DNA from: a virus
Length of the DNA stretch: 64,000 nt
IMG/VR virus record: IMGVR_UViG_3300032085_001464
Location: 1-64,000 of that record
Strand: one strand, 5' to 3'
Part shown: piece after piece, positions 35,083 through 41,663 of the stretch
Position numbering within the stretch: the stretch's first letter is position 1
Layout: every line of letters starts with the position of its first letter
Position numbers and translations under genes: made by a program
Notes under the pieces: model-generated
What the model was told of the DNA's origin: nothing
What the model saw: the letters and a program-made list of their open reading frames with translations, nothing else
The model's database searches: none

Positions 35083-35483
35083 AGAAGTGCTTCTAGTTGT
35101 GATGCCGTAGTTGCAGAATTAATATCAGAATAGGGTACAACAGGATTATCTTTCAGTACTGGAGATTCTCCCTTCATTTCTGCTAGTGCTGTAATCTCTT
35201 GATTCTCGGTTCTGATCTGCAGATACCGACTTTCCAGCTCTTTCTGGCACAGATTTTTTGCACTTACAAGATCCACATCCACAGCTGAATTTGAGTGGTT
35301 GTATTTCCATGCGTTTCTGAATACTGTAGAGGGCAATTCGGTATGAGAGATCATCGAGTACTCTGATGTAGGTACATCCTTAGAGATGATATCTATATCA
35401 GAGAGAATGCACTGATCTGACGGAATGACGACATTACAAAACCCGTCAGGGCCATTATAAACAATTACTTGAGTGCGTGACAT
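35079..35483 (-). CDS. hypothetical protein (134 aa)
   Basis: MSRTQVIVYNGPDGFCNVV start, a SDQCILSDIDIISKDVP segment and a C-terminal helix ending TTASQLEALL. This looks like the pattern of small fibre- or baseplate-associated proteins, but I cannot name a family. It is convergent with gp53. Confidence 0.65.
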   Translation of the reverse strand: MSRTQVIVYNGPDGFCNVVIPSDQCILSDIDIISKDVPTSEYSMISHTELPSTVFRNAWKYNHSNSAVDVDLVSAKNLCQKELESRYLQIRTENQEITALAEMKGESPVLKDNPVVPYSDINSATTASQLEALL

Positions 35484-35485
35484 TA

Positions 35486-35644
35486 TCAGGCAGAAACAAC
35501 TACAATATTCTGAGCAGACGGGAAGAGTTGCGTTACTCTTGTTTCTGCCATACTAGCAGATTCAGCAATTACTTCAAGTCTTTGAGTATTGGTATTGTCA
35601 CCATCATCGTATGTGACAATATATCTATTACCGGAGAAAGACAT
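35486..35644 (-). CDS. small hypothetical protein (52 aa)
   Basis: Complete ATG-to-TGA frame, MSFSGNRYIVTYDDGDNT start, IVVVSA end. Predicted to be a small alpha/beta fold (strand, helix SASMAETRVTQL, strand). It is read after the terminator-like hairpin and late promoter that follow gp32. Confidence 0.65.
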   Translation of the reverse strand: MSFSGNRYIVTYDDGDNTNTQRLEVIAESASMAETRVTQLFPSAQNIVVVSA

Positions 35645-35654
35645 TTTTAGCTAG

Positions 35655-35686
35655 AAAAAAACTACGAAAGGGAGGTCTCCCTCCCT
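35655..35686 (-). terminator. terminator-like hairpin after gp32
   Basis: AGGGAGG-GAGA-CCTCCCT forms a perfect 7-bp stem ten bases after the gp32 stop, with TTTC directly after it and a T7 run eight bases further on. The late promoter at 35688-35695 overlaps its entrance. Confidence 0.55.
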
Positions 35687-35687
35687 A

Positions 35688-35695
35688 TATTTATA
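35688..35695 (-). promoter_or_regulatory. T4 late promoter, exact consensus
   Basis: TATAAATA, identical to the T4 late box, directly after the gp32 stop codon. Expected initiation is near 35682, inside the 5' arm of the hairpin at 35680-35686, so late RNA would lack part of the terminator stem. Confidence 0.7.
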
Positions 35696-36577
35696 TCATT
35701 CCTCTGCAAGACGCTGGAAATAGGACAGAGCGTCATCATCTTCTGTAGATCCACCCATATCAACCTTACCGGCGATTGGGTCATTTACTACAGGTTGTGC
35801 TTCTTCATCCATAACCTCAGGGTCAGGAGCTTTAGGAGTAGAAGATCCAAGAACATAGTTCAAACGAGTCTTCAGTTCATCATAGGATTTGAACTGAGAA
35901 GGATCAACTAACTCTGCAAGAGAATACTCTTTCTTCCAAATTGCTTCCATAGCATCATCATCATCCAGGAGAGGTGCTTGACGAGCAAACTCACTAGAAT
36001 CATAATTCCAGTAACCTGCAACTTTTTTGATTTTGATCTTAAAGTCGGCACCCTGCCAGAAGTCGAATGGGTTGATTGGTTCTTCGTCTTCAAACTCAGG
36101 TTGCATGGCAGACATAACCTTATCAAAGATCTTCTTACCAAACTTATAAAGGAAGACCCTACCCTCGTTATCAGGGTTTGCAGGATCTTTTACAACATAG
36201 ATGTTGGAGTAGTAAGAAAGCTTACGCTTCTGCTTACGAGCAGTCTCTTTGTCAGAATCAATGCCACTGTTCCAGAGACTAGAATTGAGTTCGGAAACAG
36301 GATCTTTGGCACCACTAGTGGTCAAAGAGTTTTCAATATACCAACCACCAGGACCTTGGAAGGCATGGGAGTACATCTTTGCCCATGGGAGATCTTCACC
36401 ATCAGGGGCAGGAAGAAAACGGATAACAGCATATCCATTGCCAGCTTTATCGACCTCTGGTTTCCAGAGACGCTCGTCAGCTGAGTTGCCACCCTTATTG
36501 GTTTTCTCTACTTCCTTAACCAGTTTAGCGGTTAGTGAACCAAGGGAGGACTGTTTTTTAAGTGATGCGAATGACAT
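35696..36577 (-). CDS. 32: single-stranded DNA binding protein gp32
   Basis: The 293-aa protein matches T4 gp32: a basic N-terminal B domain (SFASLKKQSSLGSLTAKL), the OB-core with YAVIRFLPAPDGEDLPWAKMY (start residue 49) and GGWYIENSLTTSG (about 75-88), a KIFDKVMSAMQPEF segment, and an acidic C-terminal tail (STEDDDALSYFQRLAEE). It coats ssDNA in replication and recombination. The protein contains no Cys at all, so the His-Cys3 zinc site of T4 gp32 is absent. A consensus host promoter lies upstream. Confidence 0.95.
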   Translation of the reverse strand: MSFASLKKQSSLGSLTAKLVKEVEKTNKGGNSADERLWKPEVDKAGNGYAVIRFLPAPDGEDLPWAKMYSHAFQGPGGWYIENSLTTSGAKDPVSELNSSLWNSGIDSDKETARKQKRKLSYYSNIYVVKDPANPDNEGRVFLYKFGKKIFDKVMSAMQPEFEDEEPINPFDFWQGADFKIKIKKVAGYWNYDSSEFARQAPLLDDDDAMEAIWKKEYSLAELVDPSQFKSYDELKTRLNYVLGSSTPKAPDPEVMDEEAQPVVNDPIAGKVDMGGSTEDDDALSYFQRLAEE

Positions 36578-36617
36578 TAGATTTGGCCTGTAATTGGATT
36601 TGGCTTGTTACTGGTCT

Positions 36618-36647
36618 ATTATAGGGCGACAGTGCTCCCATTGTCAA
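36618..36647 (-). promoter_or_regulatory. strong sigma70-type promoter of gp32
   Basis: Perfect TTGACA and perfect TATAAT with an 18-base spacer; the -10 box is 41 bases upstream of the gp32 ATG. The -35 box overlaps the end of the DUF1825 gene. Confidence 0.8.
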
Positions 36648-36973
36648 GAGATCTGCTCTCTGACTTTTGTTAAGGTTTTCTGCATGTTGCCGAAAAGGAC
36701 TGCACAATCAACATCTTTGGGGAACCCCATCATGATAGCTGATTTGCGGACACTCTCACGCATTTCTTGTGCGCGAGGATCATCAGACAGTGACATTCTC
36801 GTATACAGAATTCTCTGTTTTTCTAATAGTAGATCGAGTTTATCGATATGCTCAATTTTCTCTTCACGATCTAATTCGCCAAAAGAAAATACTTCAGTGT
36901 AGATTTCTTCCTGAAGTTCATTAATTTCCTGTAACTCCTCTTGAACAAGTTCTGAGTCGAAAAAATCTGACAT
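36644..36973 (-). CDS. DUF1825 family protein (cyanobacterial origin)
   Basis: The 109-aa protein begins FFDSELVQEELQEINELQ and has FGELDREEKIEHIDKLDLLLEKQRILYTRM after it, the signature layout of DUF1825 proteins, which are otherwise found in cyanobacteria. The fold is a helical coiled coil. Function unknown; presence in a phage replication cluster suggests acquisition from the host. Confidence 0.82.
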   Translation of the reverse strand: MSDFFDSELVQEELQEINELQEEIYTEVFSFGELDREEKIEHIDKLDLLLEKQRILYTRMSLSDDPRAQEMRESVRKSAIMMGFPKDVDCAVLFGNMQKTLTKVREQIS

Positions 36974-36996
36974 CTTTCTAATTTACCTTGGCTTAT

Positions 36997-37251
36997 TTAG
37001 AGAGGCAACTTTGCTCTAGTGGTCTTCTTCATAAAATTAAGATCTTGAGCATCACGCTTCAATTTCTCTTTCAATGGCTTTGAAATTAACTTACTAATTG
37101 AGTCTATTTCAATACCATTCTCCTCACAGAAAAGCACAATGGCTTCAATGTAATTCATTTTTTCTTTTAGTACAAGAGTCTCTATTTCTAAAGAGAACTT
37201 TGCAGCATTCATGAACTTTTTGCCCAATGCCTTTGTTAATTCATTTTCCAT
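36997..37251 (-). CDS. 33: late transcription coactivator gp33
   Basis: The 84-aa protein fits the phage late-transcription coactivator family: KMNYIEAIVLFCEENGIEID (near residue 31) followed by ISKLISKPLKEKLKRDA and LNFMKK. In T4 gp33 bridges RNA polymerase and the sliding clamp for late transcription with gp55. Its presence agrees with the ATAAATA boxes in this window. Overlaps the exonuclease gene upstream by 11 bases. Confidence 0.82.
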   Translation of the reverse strand: MENELTKALGKKFMNAAKFSLEIETLVLKEKMNYIEAIVLFCEENGIEIDSISKLISKPLKEKLKRDAQDLNFMKKTTRAKLPL

Positions 37252-37900
37252 TTAAGTGATACTCCGCGAAGTTTCTGATGTATTTGGTAAGTAACTTCAT
37301 GTACTTAAGTTTATCATATTCTTGATACACTTTGCAAGACCCATCTTCACATGCCATGATAATGACAAATTTTTTGACAGGTGTGCCAGTCAGTTCATAG
37401 TACATACAAGCATAAGCAGCACATTGAACAAGATAACCTTCAATCCACTTATATGGTTTAGGTTTTGCCGATGTTTTAAAGTCAATAACTGCTAATTCAC
37501 CATCATACTCAGCGATACAATCTACAGTTCCAGCAACTCCTAATTGCTCACTATACAAAGATCCTTCTAGAGTGTGAATGTTACTAATCCGATTTAGATC
37601 GGGTTTGGCAATTTTAAACAAAAATTCAGGAAGAGGCTTTACCTTGGGGAGATCATCATTCTTTAGATAATGCTCTGTAAGAGTGTGCATATCTGTACCA
37701 CGACTCGTAGAGAGTTTAGTCTTTAGATTTGCTGCTTCTTCTCCAACTCTTTTCCGCCATTTGATGAAAATTTCTCTATTATAAAAACTGATAATAGAGG
37801 TAATGGATACCATCTTTGTGTCAGGTGTTTCATAATATCGTACACCATCAATGGTGTTCCTCTCTAACCGAGGAAGTTCAATTTCAAGATGATTAAACAT
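37241..37900 (-). CDS. PD-(D/E)XK exonuclease (RecB/Cas4-like)
   Basis: The 219-aa protein has the RecB-family nuclease core: GVAGTVDCIAEYDGELAVIDFKTS around residues 121-144, giving Asp127, Asp140 and Lys142, followed by the QxxxY-type helix YLVQCAAYACMYYEL. It is a standard gene of cyanomyoviruses, thought to degrade or process DNA in recombination. Its start overlaps the PhoH stop by one base. Confidence 0.88.
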   Translation of the reverse strand: MFNHLEIELPRLERNTIDGVRYYETPDTKMVSITSIISFYNREIFIKWRKRVGEEAANLKTKLSTSRGTDMHTLTEHYLKNDDLPKVKPLPEFLFKIAKPDLNRISNIHTLEGSLYSEQLGVAGTVDCIAEYDGELAVIDFKTSAKPKPYKWIEGYLVQCAAYACMYYELTGTPVKKFVIIMACEDGSCKVYQEYDKLKYMKLLTKYIRNFAEYHLNGK

Positions 37901-38652
37901 TACATACCGAGTGCCAATTTAGTAGCAAGATATTCTTTACAGAGACCAGAACGAACAATATCATCAACACCAAATTCAATTGATGCGAATGATGGCATTT
38001 GCTCTAGAATCTTCATAAAGTCTAGGATGCCATTTTTTTCGTAAGTCTTAGTCAAATCAGTCTGGGTAGCATCACCACAGAAATGAATTTTAGAATTCTC
38101 CCCAACTCTAGTGATTATACTATCAAGTTCATGAAAATTCAAGTTTTGGCATTCGTCTACAATGACAATTGCATCATCAAGAGTAGTTCCACGAATGAAT
38201 GATGTTGACCAGAAAGAAATAGTCTCTTGCTGCTTTAGATTGCCATACAACATCTCAAAGTCAGAATCAGTAGGCATCTCAAACATATATTTTACCATAT
38301 TCTTATAAGGAATTTGGTAAAGAGCTGACTTATCCTCATGATCTCCGGGAAGGAAACCAATTTCTCTAGTGGATACTAAAGAACGGACAATATAGATTTT
38401 TTGATAAGGAGAGTATTCGTCAAGAACATCTTTAATAGCATTATACAGTACAATAAAGGTTTTGCCCGTACCAGCTGCTCCATAAGCAAAAATATTTTTC
38501 CCCTGAGAATAGTCCTTGAATAGGGTTTCTTGATTATCTGTTAAGGGTTGAATATCAACCAGGAAGTCCGTATTAATAGGTTTCTTCCTTCTCATCTGCT
38601 TACTGGTCATTCCAGCACCGGCACTTGGATCGGACTTTCTCTTCCTAGGCAT
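37900..38652 (-). CDS. phoH: PhoH family ATPase
   Basis: The 250-aa protein carries Walker A GAAGTGKT (58-65), a Walker B with IVIVDECQNL and the PhoH motif IHFCGDATQTDL. PhoH is a common cyanophage gene, in phosphate-stress regulons of some bacteria, with an RNA-helicase-like ATPase core. The basic N-terminus (MPRKRKSDPS, RRKK) could bind nucleic acid. Confidence 0.94.
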   Translation of the reverse strand: MPRKRKSDPSAGAGMTSKQMRRKKPINTDFLVDIQPLTDNQETLFKDYSQGKNIFAYGAAGTGKTFIVLYNAIKDVLDEYSPYQKIYIVRSLVSTREIGFLPGDHEDKSALYQIPYKNMVKYMFEMPTDSDFEMLYGNLKQQETISFWSTSFIRGTTLDDAIVIVDECQNLNFHELDSIITRVGENSKIHFCGDATQTDLTKTYEKNGILDFMKILEQMPSFASIEFGVDDIVRSGLCKEYLATKLALGM

Positions 38653-38655
38653 AAT

Positions 38656-38910
38656 TTAGTCTAAAGTGAGTTTTTGGCAGTTTTTACCAGTTTTTTGTGC
38701 ATTAGCTAATACTTCATTCCAACCGGGTTTAGATTTAAGAAGTTTATCTTTCCATTCTCCAACTTCACCAACACCGGGCATGGTTGATGGATCAGAATAA
38801 TCACGAGTCCAGTCAGGATTATCTTCACGCCAGGAGTCCCAAGCATGAACACTCATCACTACTTCTTTTTGTTCACCGGTTTCTTTGTGTACTACAGGAT
38901 AAGTTGCCAT
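38656..38910 (-). CDS. hypothetical protein (84 aa)
   Basis: MATYPVVHKETGEQKEVVMS start, a Trp-rich DSWREDNPDWTRDYSDP segment and an end with Cys-Gln-Lys. The N-terminal layout recalls FmdB-type zinc ribbons (TYxxxxxxTGE) but the Cys pairs are missing, so this may be a degenerate relative. A GATAAATA box precedes it. Confidence 0.6.
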   Translation of the reverse strand: MATYPVVHKETGEQKEVVMSVHAWDSWREDNPDWTRDYSDPSTMPGVGEVGEWKDKLLKSKPGWNEVLANAQKTGKNCQKLTLD

Positions 38911-38930
38911 ATCAAAATATTATGCGAAGT

Positions 38931-38938
38931 TATTTATC
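38931..38938 (-). promoter_or_regulatory. T4-like late promoter
   Basis: GATAAATA, 21 bases before the ATG of the 84-aa gene; it overlaps the thyX stop codon. Confidence 0.5.
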
Positions 38939-39575
38939 AAAACCAATTGAGTGCCTTGCCGACAGTAGGATATTGTTCGCAGAAAATACTCTTAGCCTGA
39001 ACTGCGATATCCATATGTTCTTTCTGAGTACCATGAGCACTTCTAAGATCTATATAATGCACCCACGAGCGACATGAGCCTGTCATATAGATTCTTGTGG
39101 GGGTTGCTAAGGGAAGCACCATTCTAGCGCACTCCTTGGCGATTCCAGCGTCTAGCATGGTCTGATATAGATCCATACCTTCAGTAAAGTATTTCTGTAT
39201 AGCAATCTCAAAAGTTTGTCTTTTAAATGCATCAACATTGTCAAGACTATTTTGGCGATTCTTGTAATCTTGGCCACGCAATTCAGGAATAGGAATACTA
39301 CTAGCTAACATAGAACTGTCAGCATATCTTTGTGAAAATTCCTGGAATGTAAAAGAACGGTGACGAAGCACTTGAGCTGCGATTGCCCTAGAAGTTTCAA
39401 TTTCTAAAGTCATGTATGCTTGCTCAAACACAGACCAATGTCCATGATTAATACAATACTTTAAGAGACCTTCAAAGCTAGGATTATCCTGATTATTAGG
39501 ATTTGAAACCCTTGCTATGTACGCCATCGTCTCCTCTGGATTCGGAGTCGATTGAACTAGTCTCACTTTTTCCAT
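38937..39575 (-). CDS. thyX: flavin-dependent thymidylate synthase ThyX
   Basis: The 212-aa protein contains the ThyX motif RHR-x7-S (Arg71-His-Arg73 and Ser81, in RHRSFTFQEFSQRY) and an ARMVLPLATPT segment with a later RSAHGTQKE that fits the C-terminal active-site part. It makes dTMP from dUMP using FAD and methylenetetrahydrofolate, supplying AT-rich phage DNA synthesis. Length matches ThyX (about 210-230 aa). Confidence 0.95.
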   Translation of the reverse strand: MEKVRLVQSTPNPEETMAYIARVSNPNNQDNPSFEGLLKYCINHGHWSVFEQAYMTLEIETSRAIAAQVLRHRSFTFQEFSQRYADSSMLASSIPIPELRGQDYKNRQNSLDNVDAFKRQTFEIAIQKYFTEGMDLYQTMLDAGIAKECARMVLPLATPTRIYMTGSCRSWVHYIDLRSAHGTQKEHMDIAVQAKSIFCEQYPTVGKALNWF

Positions 39576-39717
39576 GATTTCCTTTCAGTTGTTTTAATTT
39601 TAATCCCTTTTTAGCAACTTTCCTTGCTTTCTTCATATACAAAAGTTCTTCATCTGTATATAACCAAGGTTGTTTAAGTGCTTCCTTGGTTAACCGAATT
39701 GTATCCTTCATCCGCAT
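39496..39717 (-). CDS. small basic protein (73 aa)
   Basis: MRMKDTIRLTKEALKQPWLY then DEELLYMKKARKVAKKGLKL, a helical lysine-rich protein. The frame runs 80 bases into thyX; the C-terminal ~25 residues (Ser/Gly/Asp-rich) may be a fortuitous extension. An alternative ATG lies six bases downstream. Function unknown. Confidence 0.6.
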   Translation of the reverse strand: MRMKDTIRLTKEALKQPWLYTDEELLYMKKARKVAKKGLKLKQLKGNHGKSETSSIDSESRGDDGVHSKGFKS

Positions 39718-39931
39718 AGTAGACCTCGTAGTATTTTAGTAGTCCGTGAGTTATCATATTTCCTTGGGATACCCAATCATGAGCACATTCATATATGCTC
39801 TGGTTTGAATATTTAGGAGATCCATCTGGATTCAACTCACTACCAAAATTCTTCAAAAGGATTGATAGAGCAGAGTTTCTAACTTGCATTTTTTCTGGAG
39901 TATATCTCCAGTCAGTCTGCATATCCGTCAT
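39674..39931 (-). CDS. hypothetical protein (85 aa)
   Basis: MTDMQTDWRYTPEKMQVRNS start with a helix SALSILLKNFGSEL and a CAHDWVSQGNMITHGLLKYYE segment. The open frame extends to a TTG at 39946, but the ATG at 39931 is preferred. It overlaps the 56-aa gene upstream by 20 bases and the 73-aa gene downstream by 44 bases. Confidence 0.6.
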   Translation of the reverse strand: MTDMQTDWRYTPEKMQVRNSALSILLKNFGSELNPDGSPKYSNQSIYECAHDWVSQGNMITHGLLKYYEVYYADEGYNSVNQGST

Positions 39932-40082
39932 CGTCTCCGTCTCCAAAGTATTCTACTGGATCATCATAGTTTTCGCGCTTATCTTGTTGATAAGCTTCTG
40001 CATCGGAGAACACTTCAGATTCTAGTTCTTGCACCAATGCTTTCATGGTCAAGACCAAACCCTTTAAAACTTGTCTGTCCAT
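39912..40082 (-). CDS. small acidic protein (56 aa)
   Basis: Complete frame, MDRQVLKGLVLTMKALVQEL start (amphipathic helix) and an acidic GDGDDDGYAD end. Its promoter is nested in the terminator of the upstream cassette. A small early-gene candidate; function unknown. Confidence 0.65.
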   Translation of the reverse strand: MDRQVLKGLVLTMKALVQELESEVFSDAEAYQQDKRENYDDPVEYFGDGDDDGYAD

Positions 40083-40102
40083 AAAAGAATGAGGTTTTGA
40101 TC

Positions 40103-40131
40103 ATTATACACAAAAAAAGAGGACTCGTCAA
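40103..40131 (-). promoter_or_regulatory. promoter nested in a terminator
   Basis: TTGACG and a perfect TATAAT with a 17-base spacer. The -35 box includes the whole 5-base loop of the terminator hairpin at 40112-40142, and the U-tract forms part of the spacer. It drives the 56-aa gene 20 bases downstream. Confidence 0.75.
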
Positions 40132-40142
40132 GAGTCCTCTTT
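40112..40142 (-). terminator. intrinsic terminator
   Basis: An 11-bp perfect stem (AAAGAGGACTC with its complement) and a 5-base loop, followed by a T-run on the minus strand. It ends the transcript of the DUF4278 gene. The stem is symmetrical, but no gene reads into it from the plus side. Confidence 0.88.
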
Positions 40143-40161
40143 AATTCGTCCAATCTAGTAC

Positions 40162-40305
40162 TCAGCTTTTTGATGCGAACTTACGCTCAACTTTAATACC
40201 ACGATACATTAATTCGTGATTTTGACGAGCAGTTTGCTCCTCAATTACTTTTGCTTTGTACTGGTCTGCGTCATACTTGACGCCACGGTATGTGATTGTA
40301 GACAT
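40162..40305 (-). CDS. DUF4278-like small protein (47 aa)
   Basis: MSTITYRGVKYDADQYK start and a second MYRGIKVERKF near the end: two YRG units, the hallmark of DUF4278 proteins common in cyanobacteria and cyanophages. Function unknown. It has a good ribosome-binding site (CAGGAG, six bases before the ATG). It follows the riboswitch-controlled gene and ends at an intrinsic terminator. Confidence 0.78.
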   Translation of the reverse strand: MSTITYRGVKYDADQYKAKVIEEQTARQNHELMYRGIKVERKFASKS

Positions 40306-40375
40306 CGGTTTACTCCTGAAGTTGGGTGAAAATTAACCTTCTCAGCTTTCGCTGGATCCGTTTTTTCCCGTTCCT
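40306..40375 (-). other. structured leader of the DUF4278 gene
   Basis: The 70-base gap contains a CAGC-GAAA-GCTG tetraloop hairpin, and CTGAAG at its upstream end can pair with CTTCAG, which overlaps the ribosome-binding site. This could sequester the start of the DUF4278 gene. No known RNA family recognised. Confidence 0.4.
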
Positions 40376-40543
40376 TCAGTCGTGTGCGTCCCAATACCAC
40401 CGACACTCTGGTGCTGAGTCCTTAAGGGTCTCAACCAACTCAACCTTAACTTGATTGCTAAGGTTTTGATTATTCTCAATCTTCAGCATGATAGCATCAG
40501 TTTGAGTACAGGTGAGTGTTGTGTAGAATAATACTTCTAACAT
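40376..40543 (-). CDS. riboswitch-controlled small protein (55 aa)
   Basis: MLEVLFYTTLTCTQTDAIML start, a helical middle (KIENNQNLSNQVKVELVETL) and a SAPECRWYWDAHD end. The two Cys and the terminal Trp/Asp cluster look conserved in style with small cyanophage proteins. Protein is acidic and soluble. Its ATG directly follows a glutamine-II (downstream-peptide) type RNA element, the usual neighbour of such small ORFs. A role in sensing or altering host nitrogen metabolism is an inference from that element only. Confidence 0.75.
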   Translation of the reverse strand: MLEVLFYTTLTCTQTDAIMLKIENNQNLSNQVKVELVETLKDSAPECRWYWDAHD

Positions 40544-40601
40544 GGGATGAACGACTCCGTTCCGCGACTTACTTGCGTCCAGATTGCTCTGGATGAACGA
40601 C
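40544..40601 (-). promoter_or_regulatory. glutamine-II (downstream-peptide) riboswitch
   Basis: The RNA has CGTTC at the 5' end pairing with GAACG (P1), an internal CCAG-AGCAAT-CTGG hairpin (P2), the conserved core GGACGCAAGTAAG, and ends immediately before the ATG. An 11-base direct repeat, GTCGTTCATCC, lies at both ends; the second copy can pair with the same GAACG, putting the GGAG ribosome-binding site in a 4-base loop. This is the layout of the downstream-peptide/glutamine-II aptamer of marine cyanobacteria and phages. Confidence 0.78.
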
Positions 40602-40607
40602 AGGTCT

Positions 40608-40637
40608 ATTATAGACCACTATCATTATTTATGTCAA
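40608..40637 (-). promoter_or_regulatory. strong promoter of the riboswitch gene
   Basis: Perfect TTGACA and perfect TATAAT separated by 18 bases. Transcription would begin just before the riboswitch. It lies directly after the terminator of the upstream gene, so the cassette is insulated. Confidence 0.82.
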
Positions 40638-40648
40638 CCCTATAGGGC

Positions 40649-40676
40649 AAAAAAAACCCGGAGATTTTTTCCCCGG
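40649..40676 (-). terminator. intrinsic terminator
   Basis: CCGGGGA pairs with TCTCCGG (one G-U) around an A-rich loop, followed by a T8 run. Ends the transcript of the 90-aa gene and insulates the promoter at 40608-40637. Confidence 0.82.
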
Positions 40677-40698
40677 ATTCTTGAAAATAAAAGTCAAA

Positions 40699-40971
40699 TT
40701 ACTTTTTAGACTCTTTATTTTTACTTTTATACCCATACATCTTTGGGTTGACTTTCCCATCAGTCTGAGTCCAACCCTTTAATCCATGCTTATATTCGTC
40801 GTAATAATAATCAAAAAGATCTACTTGTTTGTAGGATGAGGCAATATCATACTTTTTATGTCCCTCAGAGTCATAGTATTCGATTAAAAAAGCCGAGTAT
40901 GGCAAAGATTTATCTTTTGCCAACTCGGGATCGCAATCCTTATGTAGGATGGTTACTCTTTCGTTGTTCAA
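40699..40971 (-). CDS. hypothetical protein (90 aa), TTG start
   Basis: No ATG exists near the start; the TTG at 40971 overlaps the TGA of the DUF6433-type gene (TTGA), with GTGGGG about 10 bases upstream. The protein (NNERVTILHKDCDPELAKDK near the start) has a Tyr-rich middle (DLFDYYYDEYKH) and a lysine-rich end. Not recognised. Ends just before an intrinsic terminator. Confidence 0.6.
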   Translation of the reverse strand: MNNERVTILHKDCDPELAKDKSLPYSAFLIEYYDSEGHKKYDIASSYKQVDLFDYYYDEYKHGLKGWTQTDGKVNPKMYGYKSKNKESKK

Positions 40972-41417
40972 CTACGATTACCCCACTCAACATCAGGATA
41001 TGCTTCCTTGACGACATTGTGAGTGATACGATACTTCTTACCCAAATTCTTATCCTTAACCAAGCAGATAATTTCTGCTTCATCGGGATGAAGAGACTCT
41101 AAAAGTTCAATGAACAAAGATTCTCTACGAGTCCTCTTAAGACTATCATTACCCCCCTTTACATAGTTATAAAGAGTTCTATACTGACTAGCTAATTTAC
41201 TCTGAGATTCTACAGTAGGAGAATCATTTGGAGTGAATGGAACATCTCCTTCAGGAATGGCACTTATGACACTATCATCAAAGTTCCACACAAATAAAGA
41301 GACTAAAGCAGGAGATCTATGCTCTTTGAGCAGATTGATTTTTGCTGCTTTAGTTTTTGCACTCGACACAGCTTGCAAAATTTCAGATTGGAGTGGATGT
41401 GGTGGTAATTTACTCAT
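40968..41417 (-). CDS. DUF6433-type phage protein
   Basis: The 149-aa protein (MSKLPPHPLQSEILQAVSSA start) has a helical N-terminus (KAAKINLLKEHRSPALVSLF) and a C-terminal part with EIICLVKDKNLGKKYRIT and VVKEAYPDVEWG. This is a common T4-like phage protein without known function; I associate it with DUF6433. ATG at 41417 preferred over a TTG nine bases upstream. Confidence 0.65.
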   Translation of the reverse strand: MSKLPPHPLQSEILQAVSSAKTKAAKINLLKEHRSPALVSLFVWNFDDSVISAIPEGDVPFTPNDSPTVESQSKLASQYRTLYNYVKGGNDSLKRTRRESLFIELLESLHPDEAEIICLVKDKNLGKKYRITHNVVKEAYPDVEWGNRS

Positions 41418-41434
41418 GATTTTCAAATTAATAA

Positions 41435-41659
41435 TTAGTCTTCGTCATCGGCATCGTCTTCATTAAAACGAAAGGCGATTAATGAGTCAGGAAGAATATT
41501 TCCATTCTCATCATACATTTCAGGGTGGAGAACTTGTTGTTGATCTGAACGATCATGATGGTACATCATATATTCTCTAAGTACCCATCCTAGCATACAT
41601 CCAACGATTAATGCACCTATGACCAAGAACGATCCTGCAACTAAACTTACAGCTAGCAT
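41435..41659 (-). CDS. single-span membrane protein with acidic tail (74 aa)
   Basis: One strong membrane segment at residues 1-26 (LAVSLVAGSFLVIGALIVGC) with an uncleaved-anchor look, then a His/Gln-rich cytoplasmic or periplasmic part and an acidic end (NEDDADDED). Function unknown; could act at the host membrane. Confidence 0.65.
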   Translation of the reverse strand: MLAVSLVAGSFLVIGALIVGCMLGWVLREYMMYHHDRSDQQQVLHPEMYDENGNILPDSLIAFRFNEDDADDED

Positions 41660-41663
41660 TGTT

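Noticed and set aside
40306-40320. A second copy of the glutamine riboswitch before the DUF4278-like gene
   Set aside because: The GGACG-AAGTA core and the flanking GTTCATCC repeat are missing.
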